Origin: Pyrus communis | Lineage: Eukaryota > Streptophyta > Magnoliopsida > Rosales > Rosaceae | NCBI RefSeq assembly: GCF_963583255.1 | Contig: NC_084804.1 | Location: forward strand, 16,744,723 to 16,808,722 | Length of the DNA: 64,000 bases | Direction: 5' to 3' | Shown: one piece after another, positions 11,621 to 24,228 of the stretch | Position numbering within the stretch: position 1 is the stretch's first letter | How the letters are laid out: the number at the start of each line of letters is the position of its first letter | Program-made: the position numbers and the translations under genes | Notes under the pieces: model-generated | What the model saw: the letters and a program-made list of their open reading frames with translations, nothing else | The model's database searches: none | Told to the model about the DNA's origin: nothing

Positions 11621-11685
11621 GAAACGGTGCTTTTTGTTTTCTGAAACCGCTTGCAGAGCGCACACTTGAGGATCTCAGACCGAAG
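11621..11685 (+). pseudogene. Orphan exon, gene unknown
   Basis: A 65-bp open stretch between a TTTTCAG acceptor and a GTAAAAG donor reads NGAFCFLKPLAERTLEDLRPK. It looks like a true coding exon, but I cannot name the gene and no neighbouring exon is visible. Confidence 0.3.
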
Positions 11686-12610
11686 GTAAAAGGTAAAAGG
11701 TAAAAATCTCTGGCTTCCTTTAGTGGTGTAAGCTTGCACGAAAGAGAGAAACAATAACCAAAATTTTATCTGAAGAGAACCCAGAATTTTGAAGCCAATT
11801 ACATTGGCTTAAGAATTTCTTAGGATACAACTTGCACTCGATCGACAGTTTTATTTATTTGCCTCTGTTTTCTTGCTCGGAAAATATTATTTCCAGCCCT
11901 CAAAGCTAACCAATTGAAAATTCTGTTCGGGCAACAACCAACACATAATTCTAATAAAAAAGAAGTAGCGAGAAGAAGAATGTAACACAGAGACACATGC
12001 ACGTGGAACTTCATTGCTAGATTTTATTATTTATCATAACTCAGTAAAGAAAAATTACAGACGCTGCCTTCATAGGTTTAGGGTTTTATTTTAGATAAAT
12101 TGCAGTGCACTGTCTGTGCTAAAAGTTTTTGGATCCAAAGCAGTCAGGATGCTAATTTATAAAGAATTTTTCTTTAAATTTTTGTGTTCTTTTGTGATTT
12201 CATTTTATCTGAATTATTCATTTAATGTTTGAGATGCACTACCTTGCAGACTATTGTTCTCTTTTGGCTATAACAAGAAATTTGATTGTGCAGATTGTAT
12301 TTGTTTTGGGATCTATAAAAGGATATTACAGGGAACATATCTTGGCTGTTGATACCATACTTGGATTCTAAACTCTCCAAAGCTGCCTTCATCTGGGTTA
12401 TTTTCTCAACATTCTCTTTTTCGTTTACGGTTGGTTTCGTATACCATTGCAAGTGTTAAATTTGTGATTTGTTGTTTATGTGGTGAAAAACTAGGTTGCT
12501 AGAACGATTCAGATTATTTATTTGTTACACAAAAAAAAACTTTTAGAACTCCCGGTAGAAAGAGATTTCGCTAACGAAAAAGTCTTTTATTTTTTTGTGA
12601 GACTTAAGAG

Positions 12611-12742
12611 GTTACCTTCTCCAAACGCATAAATGGACTTTTGAAGAAGGCTTTTGACCTCTCTATCCTCTACGATGCTGAAGTTGCCCTCATGATCATC
12701 TTCTCTCCCTCTGGCATGGCCTGCCAATTTGCAAGCCACGAG
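12611..12742 (+). pseudogene. MADS-box exon fragment
   Basis: The translation starts [15 protein letters not shown] and continues through [19 protein letters not shown] to CQFASHE, matching the core of the type II (MIKC) MADS DNA-binding domain. The N-terminal third of the domain (MGR...RQ) is missing, with an in-frame stop just upstream. A GTACG donor-like site lies at the end, as in MIKC first exons. No I, K or C region was found downstream. A captured or decayed exon, not a working gene. Confidence 0.8.
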
Positions 12743-14012
12743 TACGTTTAATTAACAAATAATTCAACTAGCTAGCTAGGTTTGATGATCATCTTTTCAA
12801 TTAATATGGTTTTGCTAACGTGTAATGCAGCATAAACAGGATCATTTCCATGTATAGAGGTAAAGTAGGGTTGCCTGAAATCAAACAACTTAATTTTGTG
12901 TTCCAATATCACAAAGAATGGTGCAGGAATTTTCATATTTGGGTAGATTTTTATGAATTGTTCTTGAGCTAAAGGTTGAAATGATCTTATTCACTTTGAT
13001 CTTTTCTAGAAGCTATTTGTTAATGGTTGTTAACTTGGCTAAATGAGTTTTTCATGCTACCATTTTGTTTAAATGTAGAAACAAAAACTAATATCCATGA
13101 AAAGAAAGATGAGTTACAAGGAAAGATAGGATATCCGTTTAAGCTTGACTGAAAGTTAGAGTGTAATGCTTGGTGATCGTCTATTGCTACAAGAAGAAAT
13201 TAAAAAAACTTTGTTATTTGATTCTCTGCATTTTCATTTCTGATTCGTCTATGAACATTTAAATTTTGGTTTGCCTTTATTAATCTTGAGTTCACTCTTT
13301 TCTATTTTTATTATATATTGTTTTCAATTATATAATTGCAGCTTTCAAAAGAGGAAGATGGGTATTTTTGTTTGGTGAGAAAGAGGGGGAAGATAGTCAG
13401 AGAGGTGAATTATGTTGACAAATGGGATGGTGGATTATAATGTTGTATTAATTAGTATGTTAGGATTTTGTATCATGTTGTGTGAGTTACTGTTTTCTAT
13501 TCTATGTTGTGAATGATTTTGCATTCATTGCTGCCAGGTTTTTGTTCCAGTGTTTATATGTGATCCCAGTCTCTATAGACGTGGGCTTTCAAACTAAGCA
13601 GAGCCTGAAAAAAAGTGTCAATCTTTTGTGTAATGGGGTTGTGCCAATCTTTATAAGTACAATGTTTTGAATAGGCCCAAAAAAATAAGGTTGTGATGTT
13701 GGTAGTTAGTATATGTGCTTAATGCTGCCCTCGATGCAACTTACGCTACTGTTCCCTGCACTGCTACAAGGTATGCCTGCTGATTTGTACAGATTTTTAT
13801 TTATTTTATTTTGTAATATTTAGCAAAATCAAACATTTGATCACCTTCTTTTGATTTTGGGTTTTGGTTTTGGTGGATTTGAAATTGGTGAGTGGATAAC
13901 ACGTTGGAATTTGAATTTTCATGTGTTTTGTAATTCTAAGTCTGTATTTGGATGCTTTATGTTAATGTGTTGGATTACCATACATACTAGCCTTATGTGA
14001 CTGCCTTGATTC

Positions 14013-14154
14013 ATGCATGATGGAACTAAATTACTTTAATAGATCATTTTTCTGGTCTTCTTACTTTTATTGGAATGTTGTTTATGCATGATGGAACTAA
14101 ATTACTTTAATAGATCATTTTTTTGGTCTTCTTACTTTTGTTGGAATGTTGTTA
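14013..14154. repeat. 71-bp tandem repeat, two units
   Basis: ATGCATGATGGAACTAAATT starts at 14013 and again at 14084. The two 71-bp units differ at only a few positions. It lies inside the Helitron-like segment and has no coding content. Confidence 0.85.
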
Positions 14155-16148
14155 CTGCAGTCTGTTAATTTTGGATTGTTTTGTGTTATGGGTTCTGTAG
14201 AATTAGTCTCCAGTTGTGTCATGGGTTGTGTCATCCCACAAACAATTGTGCCATGAGTGGGATGCTGGATGATTGTTAAAACATGAGACTTATCAAAATG
14301 TAAATAGGAAATAACACCTATGTAAGTATACTCTGGTTTTGGCCCTGCATTCTTAGTTGTGTGAGATATACATGGTTGATATCAACTAATTATACGTATT
14401 GCAATTATATTCCCTTAATTAATGGGGCTAACCTTTATGAATTGAGTATAGGATTTAGATGTATAGTGTTTCGATGGGAACATGAAGACTGCATTTGGGA
14501 GTGTGCATTAAATGTATTTGATACATCAACACTTCCATATGCTTATTTCTCTTTCTTAGATGAAATTATCCATATGTCAAATAAACCATAGTGGATAATT
14601 TCACTTCATTATACATAACACTTCCATGTGCTTATTTTACTTCATTATTTTTTGCATTCCAGTTGGTCTTTGTTTCGTTCTCAGATAGTTATCAGCATAG
14701 ATAAAGTAAAATTCCGTTCTTGGCTCTCTTTTTCTTTACTGTAGCATCTGTTTATCTGTTAGTGTAAATTTGGGTTATGTTGGATTTTTCAATTTGATTC
14801 TCCAATATATTTTTTTGATGACAAACTGTTCTAATCAGTAATTCCCCACTCTGAGAACTTGAGACCTTGGACTGATATGCATTTCTGAGATTTTCTGGTA
14901 TACTCACAGACCCCTGAGATTTTCGTGTCTCCAGAGTTCTCCAGCCAACCACAGACCCCTGGTTGCCATACTTTCGTTGCACGCAGATCTTCTGGTATAC
15001 TCACTAAGTGTAAATTTAATGGTTTACAGAAACTTTTAATAGTTCCATCCTAAATATCTTCCTTTATTCTTGATGCCATGCTACTTGCTTGACCCTTTCT
15101 TGCATCAGTTGTGTCACCTAAAATTAAAATGAAATGAAATAGTTTCCCTACATGCTCAATGTTGTGAATGTAGGTGATGTTAGAAATTTAGTGTTGTTGT
15201 TCTATTTAATATATCCGTACTCATGTGTTTTACAGATGCGCAGTTCAAAAGATCTGGTTACTGCTTGGGTGAGAGGTTTATAATTTCATTAAAAAAAAAA
15301 AAAAAAAAAAAAAAAACTGTTTTGGTTACTGGTGGCGGTTTATCTGTATTCTTGCCTTGGAGTTGGATGCACTTTGTGTACTGGATTGTGATTTGTTTGA
15401 AAATATCTATGGTGATGATTTTGAGTATAATGTGTTTTCCTAATACTGTTTTTCTCCCTCTTTGTAGTCCAGTTGTGCAGAAAACATCTCCATTAATCGA
15501 TAACAAATGAAATCGTTTGTTGTCGAGGAAGAAGAGCGAAAATGCTGCAAGTGGAGGATAGATAACAGCTCAAGACACATGGTATGAGGGTGCAGGTAAA
15601 CTGTACATATGCATCTGGAAAAAGTAAAAAGTTAAGGCGGGTTGGTTGTAGCTTCTACTTCTCGCCACAACAGGAAGTACTTTTGAACTGCATTAAGCTG
15701 TTAATAAATTAAGCTTAAGCTATATTTTACTTATCAAAAATGGGTAAACTGTTTTACATAGGAAATTAAGTGCTCATATCAGGTAAACTGTCACTTTTAC
15801 AAAGTTTTCTGATAAATTAGATATATAGTTTAATTCGAAGAGTTGTGTTAAATTATATAGTTTAATTACGTCCCCTTTGTCCAATGCCTATATATCTGCT
15901 CAACTCTTGGGTTGATTATTTGCCAGTAGGAATGTTTAATTGCTTGATCAATGATGTCGATTCAATTTGAAGAAGAAATAGGACTTTTGTTCAATAGGGA
16001 TTGAGACTCTCACATACGAGTAAGATGTCTCAATTGTTCATTGATTCCTAGGTGCTACGTCTTTTTAGTTGCTTTGTGTGGAAACTATTCATGCCTGTTG
16101 CAACTAATACATTCAAGTCCCGCAGCAACACGCGGGCATATTTTCTCG

Positions 16149-19100
16149 TTCACTCTATTTCCCAACATGAGATCAAACTCAATTGTCCAATTTCCATAAT
16201 TACATAATTTCCTGCTTAAATTTATTAAACGTTCACACAATTTATAACTAGAATTTATATATATAAAACATAAGATTTACTTTTATAATAAGATTCCAAA
16301 CTCCTTACTTAGTTCAATTTCTTAATCAAAGCTTTGTCTCGTTTATTTAATCACACTTATTGTATGGCTGCATCTAACGTCTCGTTAGACTGCCTACGTA
16401 TCCTAAATAGGGATCAAGCCATTCGTAGTTCACATTTCAAAAATTCAAACCAAATCCGAATATATTCATTTAATCCAACATATACCACAATCGTATTAAT
16501 ATTCAAACCACAACAGTTAGGTCTCAAAAGCATAATTAGAATAACGAAATTCACATAAAAACACAATGTCGGCTCCCTGGCCGTGCCCTGCCGCACCCAC
16601 CGCCGCGGATGGCAGTTAGCCGCCCCGGCTTGCTGGAAAATTCAACTATTTCTAAAAATTCTCAAAAATTACAGAAATGAAGATCTTAAAGAGTAGAGCA
16701 AACTTTATACCTGCGTCCAAATCCAATTTGGCCTGGAAAGGCTCCAATTTTCCTCAAACCCGCCGGAAAACCTATAAATGGGTGGCCTCAAAACTTCACC
16801 TCCGGTGCTCTGCCGCCCCTACCATTGTTTGGGCTTCATTCCACCTCAAGGGGAGTCTAATGGTGGTGGAGATGGACGTATTTTGCTTCAGATTTAGTTG
16901 ATTCGAACACACACTAGCCGCACCCCACCGTGCGGTTTCTCCCGATTTAAAGTCCAAATCCCTATATTTTTGGGATGTAATAGGAAGAGGGAAGGTCGTG
17001 GAGGGGTTTCCAAGTGGTTGTTTGATGTAATTCACCAGAAAAAGGGGTGAAAACCCGTCAGAAATATGTATGGGAGCCGATCGGGTCGGGTCACCAAGAC
17101 CTGGCTCCCGATCCTCCGTTTCTCTTCTCTCCTTTCTCCTCACAGTTCTCTCTCCCCATTGGTCACCCTCCCTCAATTACTGCCTCCTTTTCCTCCTTTC
17201 TATTCTTTTCTTTTAATCACAACCATCCATCATTTATTTTTCTCTTCAATCATAGCCACACACGTGGCACAACTCATGGCTCCAGATTTCTGGAGCCTTC
17301 TAAATGGAAATAAAATTACCAAAATAACCCTGATTTTAAACGTTAATAACTCTTTCGTTATAACTTCGTTTCACGAATGGTTTGCGCCTATGCGTTCGTG
17401 AGATCGGACTCTATTCAAAAATATAAATTGTGACATCAAAAGGTCTACAGATTTTAAATAAATAAATTCCTAAATTCCTAACTTCATAACTAGTTTAATT
17501 TAAAACTAAACTAAATAAATTAATATAAATTCTCGATTCTTTCCACATATTCCTGATAATGAGTATGTTCTTTCTCTCTCCTTTTTTTTTATTTTTTTTT
17601 TTATTTTTTACTTTTCCGTCTTTCCTTCAATCCGCTCGATTTTTTCTCTCGATTTTTTCTCTCACTCCGCTTCCTCTCTATCTCGTCTAATCCTCTCTCT
17701 TATTTCTCTTTTCTTCAATCATCTCTTACCTGCTTTCCTCCTCTCTCTCCTCTTTCTTCCTCTCTTGCGACCCCCTCTTTTTAGATCTCTTTGTCTAGTT
17801 TAAGTCCTAAGATTTAAAAATTTTAAATCACAAACCAATCAAGTTTTTTAGTCTTAAAGAAAATTATTTTCAAAAACTGTTCTTAAGAAATATTTTGAAA
17901 AATGATAAAAAATTTCAAATAGAATATCGAACGGACTCTAAAATTTTCCTCACATTTGAGGACTACATAAGAACTATCTTTATTTATTTTTTTTAATCAT
18001 AAATTCTAACTTTGCCGTGTTTTGCTAACTTTTTCAATTCAAATGGGCCCGTCACTTCCTTTTTCTTCTTGTTTTGCACAATTATTTGGCACAATCTGAC
18101 CGCGACTTCCATCCCATTTCTTCTTGTTTGCCTATTTTGCCTTCCAATTTTATATGCTTTCATGCTCTATACTAAATAACTAAAATGGTCCATGTGATTT
18201 GTATAAACATCACTTTAGTTCCTGAGATAAAAAATTAATAGAAATGGTCATTGAGATTGTCTACCATTCATCATTTTGGTCATTCCGTTAAAAATTCTTT
18301 GGGCAATTTTCAAAGCTTCGTAACTCAATTGTTTATTAACCAAATTCGACTCATAATATATCAAAATGAAGATAGGAAAATGTAGAACAAGATTATACTT
18401 ATTTGGAAGCCCAATGGTTGGTGAATCAAGGAACTTCATGGATTTGGGATACCCAACAGTCAACACACATACAATATAAGTTAGGAATGAAGATTGCCGT
18501 ATCATTTGGCTATACCAAAAGATTTTTTTGGCATCCGAAGGATTATTCTTCCGTAGAAATTTCAAAAGATGATAAAGTTGAACTAATCAAATTTCAACAA
18601 GTTTGAAAAATCAACTATTTATATATATGAGGATCCTGATTGATGTGTTACGTTAATTTGAAGAACGGTCTTGAAGTTATGGAATGAGACATTCATTTTA
18701 AATTAACAAAAAAAAAATGTAATAATTAGAAAAAGGGTTGTCTAAATGGTGGGGTACTCATTGACACATGACCTAAAATAGAGGAAAAGTCATACAGTTT
18801 ACTTTTTAAGTCTTTCAGGAATAAGAGTGGCAGGTTCCAAATTGGAATAATGCAATTTTCATCTTAAGAGGCTGTAATACTGGTTATAAAAAAAAGGTTT
18901 TTGGCACGCGGATAATAATGTGATTAAATTAGTTGTCAAATGATTGTTTTTTTTTTTTTTGAACAAACGATATTATCTACACTAAGGAGAGGGGGTGGGC
19001 TTAACCTCACAATGGGCTATCTATAATGTGATTCAATCAGTTGTTTATTTGGTTTTTTTTTTTTTTTTTTTTTGAACAAACAATATTATCTACACTAAGG

Positions 19101-19240
19101 GGGAGGGAATGAGCTTAGCCTCAAAATGCGCTAGCTATAATGTGATTCAATCAGTTGTTTATTAAATATTATTTTCTTTATTCTTAATATAAATTCAATA
19201 GAGACCGATTTTATTATGTGGATTCAGCTGTTTTAATTGA
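16149..19240. repeat. 3.1-kb tandem unit, copy 1
   Basis: Matches 19628-22699 over its full length (offset about 3480, a few percent different, small indels). It contains a GC-rich stretch (16570-17110), a CT-rich stretch (17570-17780), the TNL cassette sub-block (17940-18175), a segment of the kind that starts AAAATGGTCC...GTGATTTG (18182-18600), and two reversed SINE tails. Short frames here (up to 126 codons, both strands) are not supported by composition or similarity. Parts may descend from an LTR retrotransposon, but I could not define LTRs. Confidence 0.8.
18947..19135 (-). mobile_element. Two truncated reversed SINE tails with repeated flank
   Basis: Two copies of the SINE 3' end in minus orientation (18947-19021 and 19052-19135) alternate with three copies of a TATAATGTGATTCAATCAG-like flank. 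This reads as one insertion whose flank plus SINE end was then duplicated. The arrangement is repeated at 22410-22593. Confidence 0.65.
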
Positions 19241-19627
19241 ATCCAACTTTTTAAACTCAAAAACAATTTTCAAGTTTTAGACCTTAAAAACTTGTTTGGT
19301 AAGACTATTTTCAAAAACTGAATTCAAGACTAACTCAAAAAATATAGTCTATTCTCTAAAAATATAAAAAGTAAGTTTTTAAAGTTTTTAAACTTAAACT
19401 CACTCCTTTTTTTTTTCTCTCCCTCCTCCTATAATGCCCCGGCCCCGAAATATTTATTTTCGGAAATAATTCCAATGATAGGCCCAATTCAATATTCTTG
19501 TTTGATTTATTATCAGTACACTTTATTCTTTAATTAAAAAATTTCCTAACTACTCACATAAGTATCCACCAAACTTACTTAGCAAATCGTACGTTTATAT
19601 TTTTACTTTAACACCAATACCTTCATA
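19241..19627. other. Spacer between the 3.1-kb units
   Basis: No gene. It contains TGCCCCGGCCCCGAAATATT at 19434, which resembles the start of a plant Gypsy-type LTR, but no matching end was identified. Its last bases (CTTCATA) form the left half of the empty site that copy 1 lost to the Helitron-like end. Confidence 0.4.
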
Positions 19628-22600
19628 TTCACTCTATTTCCCAACACGAGATCAAACTCAATTGTCCAATTTCCATAATTACATAATTTCCTGCTTAAAT
19701 TTATTAAACGTTCACACAATTTATAACTAGAATTTATATATACAAAACATAAGATTTACTTTTATAATAAGATTCCAAACTCCTTACTTAGTTCAATTTC
19801 TCAATCAAAACTTTGTCTCGTTTATTTAATCCCACTTATTATATGGCTGCATCTAACATCTCGTTAAACTGCCTATGTATCCTAAATAGGGATCAAGCCA
19901 TTCGTAGTTCACATTTCAAAAATTCAAACCAAATCCGAATATATTCATGTAGTCCAACATATACCACAATTGTATTAATATTCAAACCACAACAGTTAGG
20001 TCTCAAAAGCATAATTAGAATAACGAAATTCACATAAAAACACAATGTCGGCTCCCTGGCCGTGCGCCGCCGCACCCACCGCCACGGATGGCAGTCAGCC
20101 GCCCCAGCTCGCCGGAAAATTCAACTATTTCTAAAAATTCTCAAAAATTACAGAAATGAAGATCTCAAAGAGTAGAGCAAACTTTATACCTGCGTCTAAG
20201 TCCAATTTGGCATGGAAAGGCTCCAATTTTCCTCGAACCCGCCGGAAAACCCTATAAATGGGTGGCCTCAAAACTTCACCTCCGGTGCCCTGCCGCCCCT
20301 ACCATTGTTTGGGCTTCATTCCACCTCAAGGGGAGTCTAATGGTGGTGGAGATGGACGTATTTAGCTTTAGATTTAGTTGATTCGAACACACACCAGCCG
20401 CACCCCACCGTGCGGTTTCTCCCGATTTAAAGTCCAAATCCCTATATTTTTGGGATGTAATAGGAAGAGGGAAGGTCGTGGAGGGGTTTCCAAGTGGTTG
20501 TTTGATGTAATTCACCAGAAAAAAGGGTGAAAACCCGTCAGAAATATGTATGGGAGCCGATTGGGTCGGGTCACCAAAACCCGGGTCCCGATCCTCCGTT
20601 TCTCTTTTCTCTCCTTTCTCCTCCCGTTTCTCTCTCCCCATTGGTCACCCTCCCTCAATTCCTTCCTCCTTTTCCTCCTTTCTATTCTTTTCTTTTAATC
20701 ACAACCATCCATCATTTATTTTTCTCTTCAATCATAGCCACACACGTGGCACATCTCATGGCTCCAGATTTCTGGAGCCTTCTAAATGGAAATAAAATTA
20801 CCAAAATAGCCCTGATTTTAAACGTTAATAACTCTTTCGTTATAACTTCGTTTCACGAATGGTTTGCGCCTATGCGTTCGTGAGATCGGACTCTATTCAA
20901 AAATATAAATTGTGACATTAAAAGGTCTACAGATTTTAAATAAATAAATTCTTAAATTCCTAACTTCATAACTAGTTTAATTTAAAACTAAACTAAATAA
21001 ATTAATATAAATTCTCGATTCTTTCCACATATTCCTGATAATGAATATGTTCTTTCTCTCTCCTTTTTTTTTTTTTATTTTTTCGTCTTTCCTTCAATCC
21101 GCTCTCTTTATTCTCTCGATTTTTTCTCTCACTCCTCTTCCTCTCTATCTCGTCTGATCCTCTCTCTTATTTCTCTTTTCTTCAATCATCTCTTACCTTC
21201 TTTCCTCCTCTCTCATCTTTCTTCCTCTCCTGCGACCCCCTCTTTTTAGATCTCTTTGTCTAGTTTAAGTCATAAGATTTAAAAATTTTAAATCGCAAAC
21301 CAATCAAGTTTTTTAGTCTTAAAGAAAATTATTTTCAAGAACTGTTTTTAAGAAATATTTTGAGAAATGATAAAAAATTTCAAATAGAATATCAAACGGA
21401 CCCTAAAATTTTCCTCACATTTGAGGACTACATAAGAACTATCTTTATTTATTTTTTTAATCATAAATTCTAACTTTGCCGTGTTTTGCTAACTTTTTCA
21501 ATTCAAATGGGCCCATCACTTCCTTTTTCTTGTTGTTTTGCACAATTATTTGGCACAATCTGACCGCGACTTCCATCCCATTTCTTCTTGTTTGCTTATT
21601 TTGCCTTCCAATTTTATATGCTTTCATGCTCTATACTAAATAACTAAAATGGTCTCTGTGATTTGCATAATACATCACTTTGGTTCCTGAGATAAAAAAT
21701 CAATAGAAATGGTCGCTGAGATTGTCTACCATTCATCATTTTGGCCATTCCATTAAAAACTCTTTAGGCAATTTTCAAAGCTTCATAACTTAATCGTTTA
21801 TTAACCAAATTCGACTCATAATATATCAAAATGAAGATAGGAAAATGTAGAACAAGATTATACTTATTTGGAAGCCCAATGGTTAGTGAATCAAGGAACT
21901 TCATGGATTTGGGATACCCAACAGTCAACACACATACAATATAAGTTAGGAATGACGATTGTCGTATCATTTGGCTATACCAAAAGATTTTTTGGCATCC
22001 GAATGATTATTCTTCCGTAGAAATTTCAAAAGATGATAGAGTTGAACTAATCAAATTTCAACAAGTTTGAAAAATCAACTATTTATATATATGAGGATCC
22101 TGATTGATGTGTTACGTTAATTTGAAGAACGGTCTTGAAGTTATGGAATGAGACATTCATTTTAAATTAACAAAAAAAAAAGTAATAATTAGAAAAGGGG
22201 TTGTCTAAATGGTGGGGTACTCATTGACACATGACCTAAAATAGAGGAAAAGTCATACAGTTTACTTTTTAAGTCTTTCAGGAATAAGAGTGGCAAGTTC
22301 CAAATTGAAGTAATGCAATTTTCATCTTAAGAGGCAGTAATACTGGTTATAAAAAAAAGGTTTTTGGCACGCGGATAATAATGTGATTAAATTAGTTGTC
22401 AAATGATTGTTTTTTTTTTTTTTGAACAAACGATATTATCTACACTAAGGGGAGGGGGTGGGCTTAACCTCACAATGGACTATCTATAATGTGATTTAAT
22501 CAGTTGTTTATTTGATTTTTTTTTTTTTTTTTGAACAAACAATATTATCTACACTAAGGGGGAGGGAATGGGCTTAACCTCAAAATGGGCTAGCTATAAT

Positions 22601-22699
22601 GTGATTCAATCAGTTGTTTATTAAATATTATTTTCTCTATTCTTAATATAAATTCAATAGAGACTGGTTTTATTATGTGGATTCAGCTGTTTTAATTGA
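19628..22699. repeat. 3.1-kb tandem unit, copy 2
   Basis: Tandem partner of 16149-19240, including the TNL cassette sub-block at 21405-21640. Its left flank is uninterrupted across the site where copy 1 abuts the Helitron-like terminus. Confidence 0.8.
22410..22593 (-). mobile_element. Two truncated reversed SINE tails, copy 2
   Basis: Same paired arrangement as 18947-19135, carried along with the 3.1-kb unit, so it predates that duplication. Confidence 0.65.
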
Positions 22700-22849
22700 T
22701 TTATGAGGGGTTTCTTCTAGCATGATCTAAGATTATTCATTTACTTTAAATAACTTTTCTTTTGTCAATTTACGCATATAAATACATTTAAAATGTGTAA
22801 GTCTGCGTAGTATACCGTGATTCAAAAAATGTCTTTTGCATACACGTTT

Positions 22850-22995
22850 GTTTTGTTTATGTGTATACGGGCCTTTGGTTTGTAAATTAATGCTGCAATA
22901 AAATTTTGTTCCTTTCAAATGGGCCCTTTGATTTGTAAATTATTGCCGCAATAAAATTATGTTCCTTTCTACGGGAAGGATTTCCCGAAAAATTA
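22850..22995 (+). repeat. Duplicated 3'-end-like motif, possible non-LTR retrotransposon tail
   Basis: Two about 55-bp imperfect repeats, each with GGGCC(C)TTTG...TTTGTAAATTA and GCAATAAAATT, followed by CTTTCTACGG and an A-rich run. The same terminus occurs once at 37395-37475 before an AAAT repeat tail. A shared end followed by an A-rich tail suggests a LINE 3' end. Confidence 0.4.
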
Positions 22996-23019
22996 AAAAA
23001 AAAATTCTTTTGCCAACAG

Positions 23020-23570
23020 CAATACGTCTGTATGATTCGACTTATCCCACACCTGGGTAAGTCAACGACCACACAAGTGAAGTTAGAGACAACATGATCT
23101 CTCTTCCAACTTGTTTCTTTCTGTATTTCTCTCTTGCGCTGGATTATTTTCATCAGGGTTCTGGAAAAGCTTCAAGTTGATCAGTCTTTCATATTCGATC
23201 TCTCTAGATCTTAATATTTCCCAATCAACTTCTTTCCTGATTCAGAGGTATTCTCACTGACTTAATTACACTTGGAGAACTAATTACCATATAATTATAG
23301 TCTTCTCTTACATTTCTTATAATATTGTATAACGACTGTTAATTTGTGATGACTTTTTGGTCCCTCAGAATGTTTATGAAACCCACCAAGATAGAAAAAT
23401 TGTTTTTTTTCATTTTTTTGTTGATAGAAGTGATTATATTGGGGAAGGAGATTCGAATTCAGTGTATATGTTATGAAATAGATCCGGATGGATTTGTAGG
23501 TTATGAAAAATATATATGGATGGATTGCAGGTTATGAAATATAAATAGTGGGGTTTGCAGGTTATTAGTA
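23020..23570 (+). promoter_or_regulatory. TNL-A 5' region
   Basis: Homologous to the sequence before TNL-B (56100-56778) and to the ends of the orphan cassettes (9470-9940 and 53716-54186). Compared with TNL-B it lacks about 115 bases after GAATTCAGTG. It ends in the 30-bp imperfect repeats with TTTGCAG just before the start codon. Promoter role is inferred from position. Confidence 0.6.
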
Positions 23571-23708
23571 TGGCTTCTTCCTCTTCCTCTGCTGCTGCTA
23601 TCTCGTCACCTCGAAGAAAGTATGATGTGTTTCTTAGTTTCAGAGGTGAGGACACCCGCAACACTTTCACCAGCCACCTTCATGCTGCTTTACTTCGAAA
23701 GAAACTTG

Positions 23709-24213
23709 TGTAAGATGTGAGTGTCAAGAAGAATGTGTTCTTGTTCTCGACAAACTGATAGCTCAGTGTATGAGTTATCATGTTGAGGAAATTCTGATCC
23801 TACTTGGCTAAGATTAAGAGTCCTAATAACATGCAATTATATTCTAGTAACCTTATCAAGACTTGACAAGAGTTCAATACCTATGAGGACTATACCGAAA
23901 CCCTAATCAGTTTGGAATATCTAAGGTATCAGTTAATAGGCCTGATATCAAGGGAGTATGGATATATATAGGGAGGTCTCTGCACTCACAGTAATTATCC
24001 TTCTTTCGTGCTAAAACCCTATTTGATAGCAAGGAATCTCGGCTGCTTGAGTGTAGAAGACTCCTTATGAAACCCTAGCAGTCATGTCTTCTTCTTCTTC
24101 CTCCACTTCGGAAGATAAGTTTATTTCCCTTTAATTGTTTGATTGGTTTATTGTAATTATTTTGGTTTTATCTGTGATCCTAGTAGCTTGTTGATTTTGA
24201 ATTACTTCTTACA
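23709..24213 (+). repeat. 5' LTR
   Basis: 505 bp, TG...CA with TGTAAG/CTTACA inverted ends. Differs from the 3' LTR by A/C near 24028 and T/C near 24068. Confidence 0.93.
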
Positions 24214-24215
24214 TG

Positions 24216-24228
24216 TGGTATCAGAGCC
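24216..24228 (+). promoter_or_regulatory. Primer-binding site
   Basis: TGGTATCAGAGCC, complementary to the 3' end of plant initiator Met-tRNA, two bases after the 5' LTR. Confidence 0.9.

Larger units (their letters stand above)
11457..16148 (+). mobile_element. Helitron-like segment carrying gene shards (5' end not found)
   Basis: No full gene lies in these 4.7 kb, but several splice-flanked exon shards from unrelated genes do (11621-11685 and 12611-12742). The segment ends with a GC-rich hairpin, CCCGC at 16119-16123 and GCGGG at 16132-16136, 8 bases before CTCG at 16145-16148; plant Helitrons end in such a hairpin followed by CTRR. The sequence after it starts with T, and the paralogous empty site at 19627/19628 is A-T, the Helitron target. 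No TC-type 5' terminus was found and the terminal CTRR is degenerate, so a rearranged Helitron is the best guess. An A-run lies at about 15291-15316. Confidence 0.5.

Noticed and set aside
11454..16149. Simple insertion of the Helitron-like segment into the SINE at 11456
   Set aside because: The sequence after 16148 is not the missing SINE end, so the two edges do not form one insertion site.
16796..17176. 126-codon minus-strand frame in the 3.1-kb unit (and 20276-20641)
   Set aside because: The two copies differ by frame-altering indels in the C/T-rich part, so selection for a protein is not evident.
24085..24138. Short Ser-rich ATG frame in the LTR resembling the TNL leader
   Set aside because: Seventeen codons from a TCT/TCC run; the likeness to the TNL Ser-rich N-terminus is compositional.
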